From G965267605 sp965267605 (GTDB lineage: Bacteria; Bacteroidota; Bacteroidia; Flavobacteriales_E; Vicingaceae), in NCBI GenBank assembly GCA_965267605.1, contig OZ254088.1, forward strand, positions 806,001 through 870,000: a DNA stretch of 64,000 nt, read 5' to 3'. The position numbers and the translations under genes were made by a program. The notes beneath the pieces are model-generated. The model was not told where the DNA came from and did no database searches. It was given only the letters and a program-made list of their open reading frames with translations. The first letter of the stretch is position 1, and every line of letters starts with the position of its first letter. Positions 16,877 through 24,577 of this stretch are shown piece after piece.

Positions 16877-16885
16877 TTGATGAAC

Positions 16886-16929
16886 CAAAACTATTTAGGA
16901 TGAGGCTAGTCTAATCGAACATAGGTTCG
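16886..16929 (-). promoter_or_regulatory. palindrome plus -7 box: promoter of the Crp-type regulator
   Basis: CGAACATAGGTTCG at 16929-16916, a 22-bp gap, then TAGTTTTG at 16893-16886, 10 bp before the ATG at 16876. All three parts match the 16217-16264 promoter. It suggests autoregulation. Confidence 0.75.
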
Positions 16930-17040
16930 GTTTTGACGGAAGTTCTGAGGATTTTATTAGCTAGGCACCTTGAATTGATAAGGTAGGGAGTAGCATTAAA
17001 TAGCAATAGGGTAGAAATACCCTATTTCATCACGTAGAAT

Positions 17041-17772
17041 TCACCCCACCTCCCCAATGATAACCCCGAAGTGGCCATCGGTTTGCACAGAGCCCTGGGA
17101 TGGGAGGTAGGTTCTGGATACAAAACCATCCAGGTACAGGGCATTCTTGCAGCCCTTCTGTTTGAACAGCGTGGCGAGGTCGTAGAAGTTCACCTTCTTT
17201 TTTGACATCACGAAGAGCATGTCACCGTTAGGCAAAATTCCTACCGCATTTCTAACATGGAAGTTCTTCGAGCCCTTGGTCAGCTTTGGGTGGTAAGCGC
17301 CATCAATCAATAACATCGGACCGGACTGGGTGGCATAACGGATATCTGCATCGGTCTTGTAGTCGGTGGTTTTGATCACCTTGCCTTTTCCATCCTTCAT
17401 GATACAGAAGATACCATTGGGTTGTAAGTAGAAATTGCCGTGAGCGGTCTTGGTGCGGTTCATCTTTTGTTTCACCACTCCGTCCTCAATATATAAACCC
17501 AACGGATCCTGTGTCGCTGTGTACATACCACCATTCATGGCAAACACAAGCTTCTTTCCCTCTTTGGTAAGTCGATCCTTCAAACGTTGAATACTTCCGT
17601 AAGGCTTGCCCTTCCCATCCTTCCAATAGAGTTTGAGTTTCCCACTGCCTGACTTCACGGTATGGATAATGAACCGGTCTTCATCTACGGTGTATCCAGA
17701 CGGAATGGCCGCACAGGTCAACACAAGAACGATTGCCGCAATAATCCATGCTATGTGTTTCTGCCAACGCAT
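17041..17772 (-). CDS. phosphodiester glycosidase-like (DUF2233) secreted protein
   Basis: 243 residues with an N-terminal signal/anchor helix (HIAWIIAAIVLVLTCAAI). The NAGPA/DUF2233 fold is indicated by LVFAMNGGMYT (about 75-85), GLYIEDG, GNFYLQPNGIF, ATQSGPMLLIDG, HVRNAVGI and NALYLDGFVS. Family members hydrolyse N-acetylglucosamine phosphodiesters or remodel envelope polysaccharides in the periplasm; the substrate here is unknown. It follows the three-helix membrane protein gene by 3 bp in one operon. Confidence 0.85.
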   Translation of the reverse strand: MRWQKHIAWIIAAIVLVLTCAAIPSGYTVDEDRFIIHTVKSGSGKLKLYWKDGKGKPYGSIQRLKDRLTKEGKKLVFAMNGGMYTATQDPLGLYIEDGVVKQKMNRTKTAHGNFYLQPNGIFCIMKDGKGKVIKTTDYKTDADIRYATQSGPMLLIDGAYHPKLTKGSKNFHVRNAVGILPNGDMLFVMSKKKVNFYDLATLFKQKGCKNALYLDGFVSRTYLPSQGSVQTDGHFGVIIGEVG

Positions 17773-17775
17773 ACC

Positions 17776-18123
17776 TTAAAAATACCCCGCGTACATGCCA
17801 ATAACAACAATGGAGAAAATGGTGGACCAGGCAAATACCAACAGCACAGCCAACTGGAACATGGCAATGAATACGAACCACCAGTGCTTGGGTACACGCA
17901 TCGTACGGATGCTATAGATCAAACCCAACAAGCCGGATACACATCCGCCACCCATGGCAATCCATATCATCCATCGTTCCATTTGTTGAATGCCTTCTGA
18001 GTACGTGAACATGTAGTAAAGGAAATAGCTGAGAAGAATACTTACCACGAACAGAATGCCGGAGGCCACATAATGGGGCTTCTTTTCTTCTTTCAGTTCC
18101 ATATCTATAACCTCGTGGCTCAT
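17776..18123 (-). CDS. three-helix membrane protein, unknown
   Basis: 115 residues, cytoplasmic N-terminus, with TM helices about 20-40, 51-70 and 80-112 (WWFVFIAMFQLAVLLVFAW). Family not recognised. It is the first gene of an operon with the DUF2233 protein (3-bp gap), so a role in the envelope is likely but unspecified. Confidence 0.7.
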   Translation of the reverse strand: MSHEVIDMELKEEKKPHYVASGILFVVSILLSYFLYYMFTYSEGIQQMERWMIWIAMGGGCVSGLLGLIYSIRTMRVPKHWWFVFIAMFQLAVLLVFAWSTIFSIVVIGMYAGYF

Positions 18124-18173
18124 GGGGTGGCCGCTGATCTAAAACGCTAGTTGGTTAAAGATAGTGTCGTGTC

Positions 18174-18387
18174 TTACTTTCTTTTGCCAGAGCCCAAAAG
18201 AAAGTAACAAAGAAAAGGGCTCTGGCTCCATCCAAGATCATTTTCGCTAACGCGAAAACCGCTTGCTGAGTGCTGAAAGCCCTTGCCCGTCCAGTAGGCG
18301 GGCTGCAGGTCTTTCGGGCGCACGTCAGCCGCTTATTTGCTCGTCCATTGTTGATTTTCAAACGAACTCGCGAATTCGCTGTGCTCA
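18174..18387. repeat. structured dispersed repeat element
   Basis: The left end has two overlapping perfect dyads: TTACTTTCTTTTG/CAAAAGAAAGTAA (13-bp arms, 18174-18207) and GCCAGAGCCC/GGGCTCTGGC (10-bp arms, 18186-18226). The right end (18356-18387) recurs inverted at 5583-5614 with one mismatch. The reading frame across it (77 residues, backward) has the FFVTFFWALAKE-type sequence often translated from such repeats and is not taken as a gene. No transposase is present. Confidence 0.7.
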
Positions 18388-18471
18388 TTTGCGGATGGAG
18401 CGATTCCTAGAGGATTAGACTTGGCTGGTTGCTTTGCTCATACAAAGAAAATGAAGGACAATTAACGTTCA

Positions 18472-19083
18472 CTATTCCGCACACTGTAGCTTAAAGTCAG
18501 TGCAACTGCCCAAGATTTTTACAGTATCCACTTTACCAGAAGGGCCATACCTGAGGGTATATCCGCACGGACATTCCACGCACTCGTAACAGGTTTCAAT
18601 ACTGCTGGAAACTACCTTCTTTCCGGCCATGTATTGGGTAATGTAGATAGCCGTGTATGTGTCGTGGCACCCATCTGCATCGGGTGGTGATGCGTGCTCG
18701 TACCTTCTGGATTCAGATGCTTCTGTAAGACTGTCGAACGACCAATGGGTTCCCACACTGATGCCACAGGCGTTGAAATCTCCCTGCGCTCCGGTAGACT
18801 TAAGCTTGCCATTGGCATAAAACGACTTCCAGGTGAACGAAATACCATCCTCATCAAACTGAGCAATCTCTTTGATCATCTTGTTGGCGTAGTAACTGAT
18901 CACAACAGAATCTTCTCCCAGATGGTAAGATGAGTTTTCAGGTGCTGTTGGGGTCGCTGTATTTGCTCCCTGCGCTTCAATTCTCTTGCTCCAGGTTTCT
19001 CGCTTAGGTAGTTCAACATCATTGCAACCGATCATTACCATAATGGCAAGTAGGGCATAAAGGATTCTGGCAAGGGATGTCAT
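18472..19083 (-). CDS. lipoprotein, unknown
   Basis: 203 residues with a lipoprotein signal (lipobox VMIGC near residue 20). The mature part has an acidic linker, a DEDGISFTWKSFYANGKLKSTG segment reminiscent of MORN-like antitoxin repeats, and a Cys-rich C-terminus (ETCYECVECPCGY, GSCTDFKLQC) suggesting disulphides. Family not recognised; exported and probably membrane-bound. It stands alone between the dispersed repeat and the zinc-ribbon gene. Confidence 0.75.
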   Translation of the reverse strand: MTSLARILYALLAIMVMIGCNDVELPKRETWSKRIEAQGANTATPTAPENSSYHLGEDSVVISYYANKMIKEIAQFDEDGISFTWKSFYANGKLKSTGAQGDFNACGISVGTHWSFDSLTEASESRRYEHASPPDADGCHDTYTAIYITQYMAGKKVVSSSIETCYECVECPCGYTLRYGPSGKVDTVKILGSCTDFKLQCAE

Positions 19084-19202
19084 GTGGTTAAAGATAACAT
19101 TAGCTCAGGTGTTCCACTTCTTGAGGGAATAAAAGAAAGCATCCCGCAGAGCGGGGTGTGTGAAGAAGCAGGTCAACGCTTCGTCTGAACCAAAGTGATT
19201 GA

Positions 19203-19598
19203 TTAACTCGCTTCACCATAATTGATCGTACGAAGGAAGTTTCCTTTGTACACCACCATCTCGTTTTCCATCAATATGTACGAGACCTTTTCCCCGCAGA
19301 TGGGCGAAAACAAAACATCAAATACGAATCCATCGCATATTTTGAGATGAATTTTCACGTACTCCGGTTTGTTTTCGGAGAGTAGGCTGGACGTACATCC
19401 CGGACAATGGAAATCAATTCTATCTCCTTCCTTGATGTGGGTATTGCGTGAATTCAGGTGTCCATACACACCCGGCATGGCACTTAGAATGATATCTGTT
19501 TTTTGTCCCGCATTGCCATAGAAGAAAAAGTAAATCTTGTCATCCCTGGTGAGCAAATGATCGCATTGCGGACAATGGTAATTGTAATTTGAAAGCAT
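19203..19598 (-). CDS. zinc-ribbon protein, unknown
   Basis: 131 residues from ATG 19598 (MLSNYNYHCPQC); the open frame upstream to 19652 uses a GTG and is less likely. Two metal-binding knuckles are visible, CPQC near residues 9-12 and CPGC in the middle, with a further Cys in SPICGE. It is probably a cytoplasmic protein with a structural zinc. Related sequences occur as orphan proteins in Bacteroidota; no function is known to me. Confidence 0.65.
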   Translation of the reverse strand: MLSNYNYHCPQCDHLLTRDDKIYFFFYGNAGQKTDIILSAMPGVYGHLNSRNTHIKEGDRIDFHCPGCTSSLLSENKPEYVKIHLKICDGFVFDVLFSPICGEKVSYILMENEMVVYKGNFLRTINYGEAS

Positions 19599-19729
19599 AG
19601 CTATTTGGCTTATCAGGTTTGTGGATACATAAGTTAGCACAGCACGGTACACGTGCAGTCTTGGAATTACCCTACCTAGACTTTGGCCTTCCCTGAGAAG
19701 TAACCCGAAAGAAGTTTTAGGTGGGAGGT

Positions 19730-19969
19730 CTAGATCAGCCTTTTGTACATGAAGGCCCTTCCCGAACCGGATTTGAGATACTTCTCGAAGGAATACGCTT
19801 TGTATCGATCATTAAAACCAATTGTGGTTACCGATTCCACAGGTAGCCTTGTGGAAGTGTAGCGCACCTTGCCTTTACTATGTCTTCTCAATCTTTCTTG
19901 AATATTGTTCGTACACCCAACATAGTGGGAATCATCGGAGCATCGTAGTATATATACAGTCCAGGTCAT
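19730..19969 (-). CDS. small GIY-YIG protein (UPF0213-like)
   Basis: 79 residues forming a single GIY-YIG domain: WTVYILRCSD at the start, HYVGCTNNIQERLRRHSKG with the conserved Arg, then FEKYLKSGSG with the Glu of the usual metal site. Family members of this length are single-domain putative endonucleases of unclear role. It lies downstream of the tmRNA on the same strand, as an independent gene. Confidence 0.85.
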   Translation of the reverse strand: MTWTVYILRCSDDSHYVGCTNNIQERLRRHSKGKVRYTSTRLPVESVTTIGFNDRYKAYSFEKYLKSGSGRAFMYKRLI

Positions 19970-20100
19970 GAGACAAATTGAAGATATCTAACCGTAACCT
20001 ATTTACGTTCCCGCCAGCCGAACGAAACGGAGTGGAGTTCCTCCACCATAGCTCACCGAACTGGTGGTAAAATGAATTACATGGTAGTGGTGAAATTGAA

Positions 20101-20136
20101 CTCACCTTGGCAACGCTAACGCGTTGCTTCGGTGAG
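20101..20136. other. bipartite hairpin just downstream of tmRNA
   Basis: Outer stem CTCACC/GGTGAG (6 bp), a 3x3 internal loop, inner stem GCAACGC/GCGTTGC (7 bp) and loop TAAC. It starts 7 nt beyond the tmRNA 3' end and has no following T-run, so it may stabilise or help process the precursor rather than act as a canonical terminator. Confidence 0.45.
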
Positions 20137-20142
20137 CGAAGG

Positions 20143-20538
20143 TGGAGCTGGCGGGGCTCGAACCCGCGTCCAAACAAGGAACCAAAGTGCCTTCTACATG
20201 TTTATTCTATGGTTGGTTTTCGATCAGTACCAGGCCATAGACAGCCAAACACAGACTTAGACCTTTTAATTTCGGAATTACGCCAGGCCCTCGCCATTCC
20301 TAGTCTGCACAGTTGTTACCCCAATGATAATGCCAGCAAACACTGCATTACCGGGATATACCCGTTCCGCTACCTAGTAGCTGGAATTAAGCTTATTCAC
20401 TTAGTGAATTAGGCTGCGAGTGCATAGTTGTTGTTGCCAATTATGGCCATGTGTACTTGGTTGCTTTACGAGCATAATACACCAAAACTCGACATGCTTA
20501 CAAATTGACTCGTCTTGCTGTCAAAACCAGTCAGCCCC
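20143..20538 (-). ncRNA. ssrA: transfer-messenger RNA (tmRNA)
   Basis: The 5' end GGGGCTGA at 20538 pairs with the 3' acceptor CAGCTCC ending at 20144, with discriminator A at 20143. The T arm GGTTCGAACCC lies just before it. CCA is not encoded (CCT follows). The tag frame at 20438-20409 reads GNNNYALAA then TAA, a typical Bacteroidota tag ending in ALAA. It rescues stalled ribosomes and marks nascent chains for proteolysis. Confidence 0.95.
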
Positions 20539-20551
20539 AAAGAACGTAGTG

Positions 20552-20559
20552 CAAATCTA
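20552..20559 (-). promoter_or_regulatory. -7 box TAGATTTG of tmRNA
   Basis: Exact TAnnTTTG match 14 bp upstream of the mature tmRNA 5' end, leaving a short leader for RNase P to remove. Confidence 0.6.
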
Positions 20560-20711
20560 CTATAGAGACGATTCAACTGGTCATTTTGTTGCATGATATT
20601 TCACAACTTTCTCTTTACATGAACCACTTTTCGGTGTAACTTAGTAAGCCCTCGTCCTTTTTATGGACTGGTGAACCAACTAACATCTATACGCTAACCA
20701 AACTATTTTCT

Positions 20712-22286
20712 ATGAGAAGATTATTACTACTTACTTTCTCCGGGCTGCTTGCTGGGTTCGTTGCCAATGCGCAATGTCCACCTGTTATGAACTGTCCTGG
20801 GAATATCACTGTGGGTAACGATCCAGGCAAATGTGGCGCTGTTGTAAACTATACGGCTTCAGGCTTAGATACATGCCTTACAGGTTCGCAAACATTTAAT
20901 TACACCGGACAAATAGACACGTTTACCGTGCCCGCTGGTGTTACTTCTATTACCATTGAAACAAGAGGAGCCCAAGGCGGTAACTGGGGAGGAAAAGGAG
21001 CCATTATGATTGGTGACTTTACTGTAACTCCAGGACAACAGCTAAAGGTGCTTGTCGGTGAGATGGGTAAAGACGGAGCTTTGCAGGGAACTGCTGCGAC
21101 TGACACTACCAAGCGTGGTGGTGGCGGTGGAGGAGGATCCTTCGTAACGGATATGTCTAACAACCCTATGTGTATTGCTGGTGGTGGCGGTGGCCGTACA
21201 GGCTCCGGTGCACAAACAACTATTGATGGCCGTACCACTACAGATGGTGGAGACACCTATAATAATGGTGGTGGTAACAACGGTCAGGGTGGCTTGAACG
21301 GACAAACCAACGGTCAGGCACCAGGTGGTGGCGGACTACTTACTGACGGTCAGGACTACAACAACAGCTGGGGCGGTAAAGCCTTTGTAAATGGCGGTGA
21401 CGGTGGTCTTATGGATCAGGGAAGCTCTTACCCAGGAGGCCTTGGAGGCTTCGGTGGTGGCGGTGCCGGATGGCACAACAACTACAACCGCTCCGGTGGC
21501 GGTGGTGGCTACTCTGGCGGACAGGGTGGTACTTGGTCTGGTCAGTACTCCGGTGGTGGAGGTGGATCCTTCAACAACGGAACCAACCAGAACAATACAG
21601 CCGGTGTTAACACCAACGATGGTCTTGTAGTTATCTCCTGGGCTGGTGGCGCTGTAACCACAACCCAACTTGCCGGACTACCTAGTGGTACTGAGTTTCC
21701 TCCGGGAACTACAACAAACACTTTCGTAGCTACCAGTAGCCTTGGTTCTGATACTTGTACGTTTACCATTACAGTAAATGATACTTCTGCAGCTACCGTT
21801 CTACAACCATTTAGTGTAGATACAGTATGTACTACATCCGGTGTTCTTCCATTGCCAGCTGGTTCTCCAGCGGGCGGTAATTACTCCGGACCTGGTATTG
21901 GTGGTGGTAACAACTTCAATCCTGCGAACGCAGAGAAGGGAAGCCACTGGATTTACTATACAGATACCGTAGGTTGTCAGAAGACGGATTCTACGTTAAT
22001 TGTAGTAATCTGGTGTGTAGGTATTGAGGAAGCTCAAGCGGTAGGTAGTGCTAAGGTTACGCCTAACCCAAGTAACGGCATTTTCAACCTGACCATGGAT
22101 AACGAGAATCAGGATGTTATTGAGATCCGTGCGTTGGATATCACAGGCCGAACGGTTTGGGAGCAACGCATAGCCGATAGAAAGATCAATCAACAGATAG
22201 ATCTGTCACAATACAGTAATGGACTCTACATGCTCAACATTAAATCGAGAGGTGTAGCGAGAACCATGCGTTTGGTGAAAAACTAA
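20712..22286 (+). CDS. T9SS surface protein: HYR domain split by an ALK-type glycine-rich domain
   Basis: 524 residues with a signal peptide (MRRLLLLTFSGLLAGFVANA). A HYR-like half (NCPGNITVGNDPGKCGAVVNY, about 27-48) is followed at about 61-305 by a glycine-rich domain of the ALK/LTK receptor type (FTVPAGVTSITIETRGAQGG, then many GGGGG and GGxGG runs, ending GLVVISWAGG). The second HYR half (GTTTNTFVATSS, CTFTITVND) resumes at about 319-352. A type A sorting domain closes the protein (TPNPSNGIFNLTM ... GLYMLNIKS). It is therefore surface-exposed, probably adhesive or structural. The gene ends at a strong terminator and appears monocistronic. Confidence 0.88.
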   Translation: MRRLLLLTFSGLLAGFVANAQCPPVMNCPGNITVGNDPGKCGAVVNYTASGLDTCLTGSQTFNYTGQIDTFTVPAGVTSITIETRGAQGGNWGGKGAIMIGDFTVTPGQQLKVLVGEMGKDGALQGTAATDTTKRGGGGGGGSFVTDMSNNPMCIAGGGGGRTGSGAQTTIDGRTTTDGGDTYNNGGGNNGQGGLNGQTNGQAPGGGGLLTDGQDYNNSWGGKAFVNGGDGGLMDQGSSYPGGLGGFGGGGAGWHNNYNRSGGGGGYSGGQGGTWSGQYSGGGGGSFNNGTNQNNTAGVNTNDGLVVISWAGGAVTTTQLAGLPSGTEFPPGTTTNTFVATSSLGSDTCTFTITVNDTSAATVLQPFSVDTVCTTSGVLPLPAGSPAGGNYSGPGIGGGNNFNPANAEKGSHWIYYTDTVGCQKTDSTLIVVIWCVGIEEAQAVGSAKVTPNPSNGIFNLTMDNENQDVIEIRALDITGRTVWEQRIADRKINQQIDLSQYSNGLYMLNIKSRGVARTMRLVKN

Positions 22287-22308
22287 ACCTGATATATATC
22301 ACACTAAG

Positions 22309-22332
22309 AGGGGACTACGGTCCCCTTTTTTT
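22309..22332 (+). terminator. rho-independent terminator
   Basis: Stem AGGGGAC/GTCCCCT with loop TACG and a seven-T run, 23 bp after the glycine-rich protein gene. Confidence 0.92.
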
Positions 22333-22402
22333 GTGCCGTTCCCAAGCTCATCGATCGTTTAGCCGGGACTGTCGATGTTACTTGAACATTCGTTTGTGAA
22401 AT

Positions 22403-22774
22403 TTGTATTCTAGTTGGTTTGAGATCGTGACAATATTTAGCGATCTTAGTAAGCGAGTAAAAAACAACGTGTTACGCTTAGTACATATCGTCTTTGCAAT
22501 GATGGCAACCATCTTCGTCTATGATGTGGTGCTGTCTGACTATCTCCAATTCGCGGATTGTGACCTGAAGGAACTGCTCGAAGAAAAAGAGGCAGAGAAG
22601 GAAGGTGAAGAGAAAGAAAAGGAGAAGGAAGAGTTTGAAGACAAGGAATTCCTGAACGAGGAATTTACGCTGGCGCATGAAACCCAACGGTTGTTGCGCA
22701 TGGCGAAAGAATCAGAGTGGAGTACTACTTATTTCGCTCCGGGCGTTACAACGCCACCACCCGAACAGGCATAA
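22403..22774 (+). CDS. small anchored protein with Glu/Lys-rich helix, unknown
   Basis: Up to 123 residues. The frame begins with TTG 22403, but GTG 22469 or ATG 22499 may be the true start. A hydrophobic segment (LVHIVFAMMATIFVYDVVL) precedes a strongly charged helix (about 54-80, runs of Glu and Lys) and a Pro-rich end. This looks like a signal or membrane anchor with a charged coil outside. Family not recognised; 77 bp before the SulP gene and possibly co-transcribed. Confidence 0.5.
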   Translation: MYSSWFEIVTIFSDLSKRVKNNVLRLVHIVFAMMATIFVYDVVLSDYLQFADCDLKELLEEKEAEKEGEEKEKEKEEFEDKEFLNEEFTLAHETQRLLRMAKESEWSTTYFAPGVTTPPPEQA

Positions 22775-22851
22775 CAGTGCCCCTGTGTCCAAGACGGTTG
22801 CAGGGTGATCGCCTATACCTAATTGACCTAAGGGTCTTATAAAACACTGTT

Positions 22852-24441
22852 ATGAGTAACGAAAAAGGATTTTTATCAAACTTTAAGAGAGACTTACCAG
22901 CATCATTGGTAGTGTTTCTAGTGGCCTTGCCATTGTGTCTGGGAATTTCATTAGCATCTACTTCCTACAATGGCATTGACGGAATCGAAGACTTTGCGGG
23001 AGTCGTAATGCCAGGTCTGATCGCTGGAATTGTAGGTGGTCTGGTAGTTGGTGCATTTAGTGGATCTCGCTTTGGAGTGAGTGGCCCTGCTGCAGGACTG
23101 ATTACAATCATCACCGCGGCCATCATAGAATTTGGTGGCTTTGGAAATGGTGGATTCGAGAAATTTATACTCGCTGTTGCCTTAGGTGGAGTTATTCAAT
23201 TCTTACTCGGACTTTTAAAAGCAGGTTTCGTAGCATACTACATTCCGTTCTCCGTCATCAAAGGAATGCTTGCGGGAATTGGAGTTACCATCTTCATTAA
23301 GGAGCTCCCGCACTTTTTCGGATACGACAAAGACCCGGAAGGAGACCTGGTGTTCGAAGGTGCCGATGGGCATACCACATTTGAAGACCTTGGGTATATG
23401 TTGGATAACATTCATCCTGGAGCTACGGTCATTGCGGTTATTTCCCTGGTCATTCTGGTTGTGTGGGGACTGAAGTTCATCAAGAACAACAAAATACTAA
23501 GCCTGATCCCGGGACCACTGTTGGCAATTATCGCATCAATGGGAGTTGCGGGATTGTTTATCGGTACCGATCTGATGGTTGTAGGAGAGCACCTGGTGAG
23601 TGTTCCGGAGCCGAAGACCATGGAGGAATTTAAATCAATGTTCTATCGGCCAGACTTTGGTGCAATAACAGATCCGGGCGTTTGGCGGGTAGCGGTAGTG
23701 ATCGCACTGGTTGCATCCATTGAAACGTTATTGTGTGTTGAAGCCACAGATAAAATGGATCCTAACAAAGGAAGAACGCCAATGAACAGAGAGCTGAGAG
23801 CACAGGGAATTGGAAACCTGATTTCCGGACTGCTTGGTGGATTGCCAATTACACAGGTAATTGTTCGATCAACCGCCAACATTAGTGCCGGTGCAAGAAC
23901 GAAAACATCTGCAATTATGCACGGAGGATTCCTATTGGCTTTCATTCTGTTGATCCCTGGAGTGCTCAACATGATTCCACGTGCCACGTTGGCTGCAGTA
24001 TTGCTACTAATCGGATGGAAGCTGGCCAGCCCTCAAACGATCAAACAAATTGTAAAAAAGGGTTGGACGCAGTGGATTCCATTCTTTACGGTAGTTATCG
24101 TGATGCTGTTGACAGACCTACTCGTTGGAGTGGCATCTGGATTGGTAGTGGCCTTCCTGATCATACTGTATAGCAACTTGAAGATGCATTACTTCATTGG
24201 TGATGAGCATGACGTAGATGGTGCTGTACACTTGAGGTTGTCGCAACATGCTACTTTCCTTAACAAGGCAACTATTATGAAGCGCCTGGATAGCATTGAA
24301 GATGGCAAGAGGGTAATCATCGACCTTTCTGAAACATTAGACATTGATTATGATGTCAGCGAGGCTATTCGAGATTTTCAAGGATCAGCGCCAGATAGGG
24401 ATATCACGGTGGAGATTGTAGATGAAGACAAATTATCGTAG
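22852..24441 (+). CDS. SulP-family anion transporter
   Basis: 529 residues. The N-terminus has the SulP entry motif (DLPASLVVFLVALPLCLGISLAS), then about 10-12 TM helices including SRFGVSGPAAGLITI, IKGMLAGIGVTIFIKELPH and LLGGLPITQVIVRSTANISAGA. A short STAS-like C-terminus lies from about 465. SulP proteins carry sulfate, bicarbonate or other anions; this compact form resembles those usually paired with carbonic anhydrase, but none is adjacent. A terminator follows at 24466. Confidence 0.9.
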   Translation: MSNEKGFLSNFKRDLPASLVVFLVALPLCLGISLASTSYNGIDGIEDFAGVVMPGLIAGIVGGLVVGAFSGSRFGVSGPAAGLITIITAAIIEFGGFGNGGFEKFILAVALGGVIQFLLGLLKAGFVAYYIPFSVIKGMLAGIGVTIFIKELPHFFGYDKDPEGDLVFEGADGHTTFEDLGYMLDNIHPGATVIAVISLVILVVWGLKFIKNNKILSLIPGPLLAIIASMGVAGLFIGTDLMVVGEHLVSVPEPKTMEEFKSMFYRPDFGAITDPGVWRVAVVIALVASIETLLCVEATDKMDPNKGRTPMNRELRAQGIGNLISGLLGGLPITQVIVRSTANISAGARTKTSAIMHGGFLLAFILLIPGVLNMIPRATLAAVLLLIGWKLASPQTIKQIVKKGWTQWIPFFTVVIVMLLTDLLVGVASGLVVAFLIILYSNLKMHYFIGDEHDVDGAVHLRLSQHATFLNKATIMKRLDSIEDGKRVIIDLSETLDIDYDVSEAIRDFQGSAPDRDITVEIVDEDKLS

Positions 24442-24465
24442 CAATAATTACTTCAAGAAATCGAG

Positions 24466-24494
24466 AAAGGAAGTCTGGTTAGGCTTCCTTTTTT
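24466..24494 (+). terminator. rho-independent terminator
   Basis: Stem AAAGGAAG/CTTCCTTT with a 10-nt loop and a T run, closing the SulP transcript. Confidence 0.8.
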
Positions 24495-24577
24495 CATGCC
24501 TTGGAGTTACTGAACTCGAGGTAGAAAGATTCCATTGGACTTGAGGTCAATTCGCGGTATGTTGTATTTTCGCTGCC

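Noticed and set aside
18155..18388. 77-codon backward frame with FFVTFFWALAKE-type sequence
   Set aside because: It lies across a structured dispersed repeat, and such translations are common artefacts of repeats.
20900..21660. Glycine-rich stretch as simple low-complexity or frameshifted sequence
   Set aside because: The frame is intact and begins and ends with recognisable ALK-type glycine-rich domain motifs.
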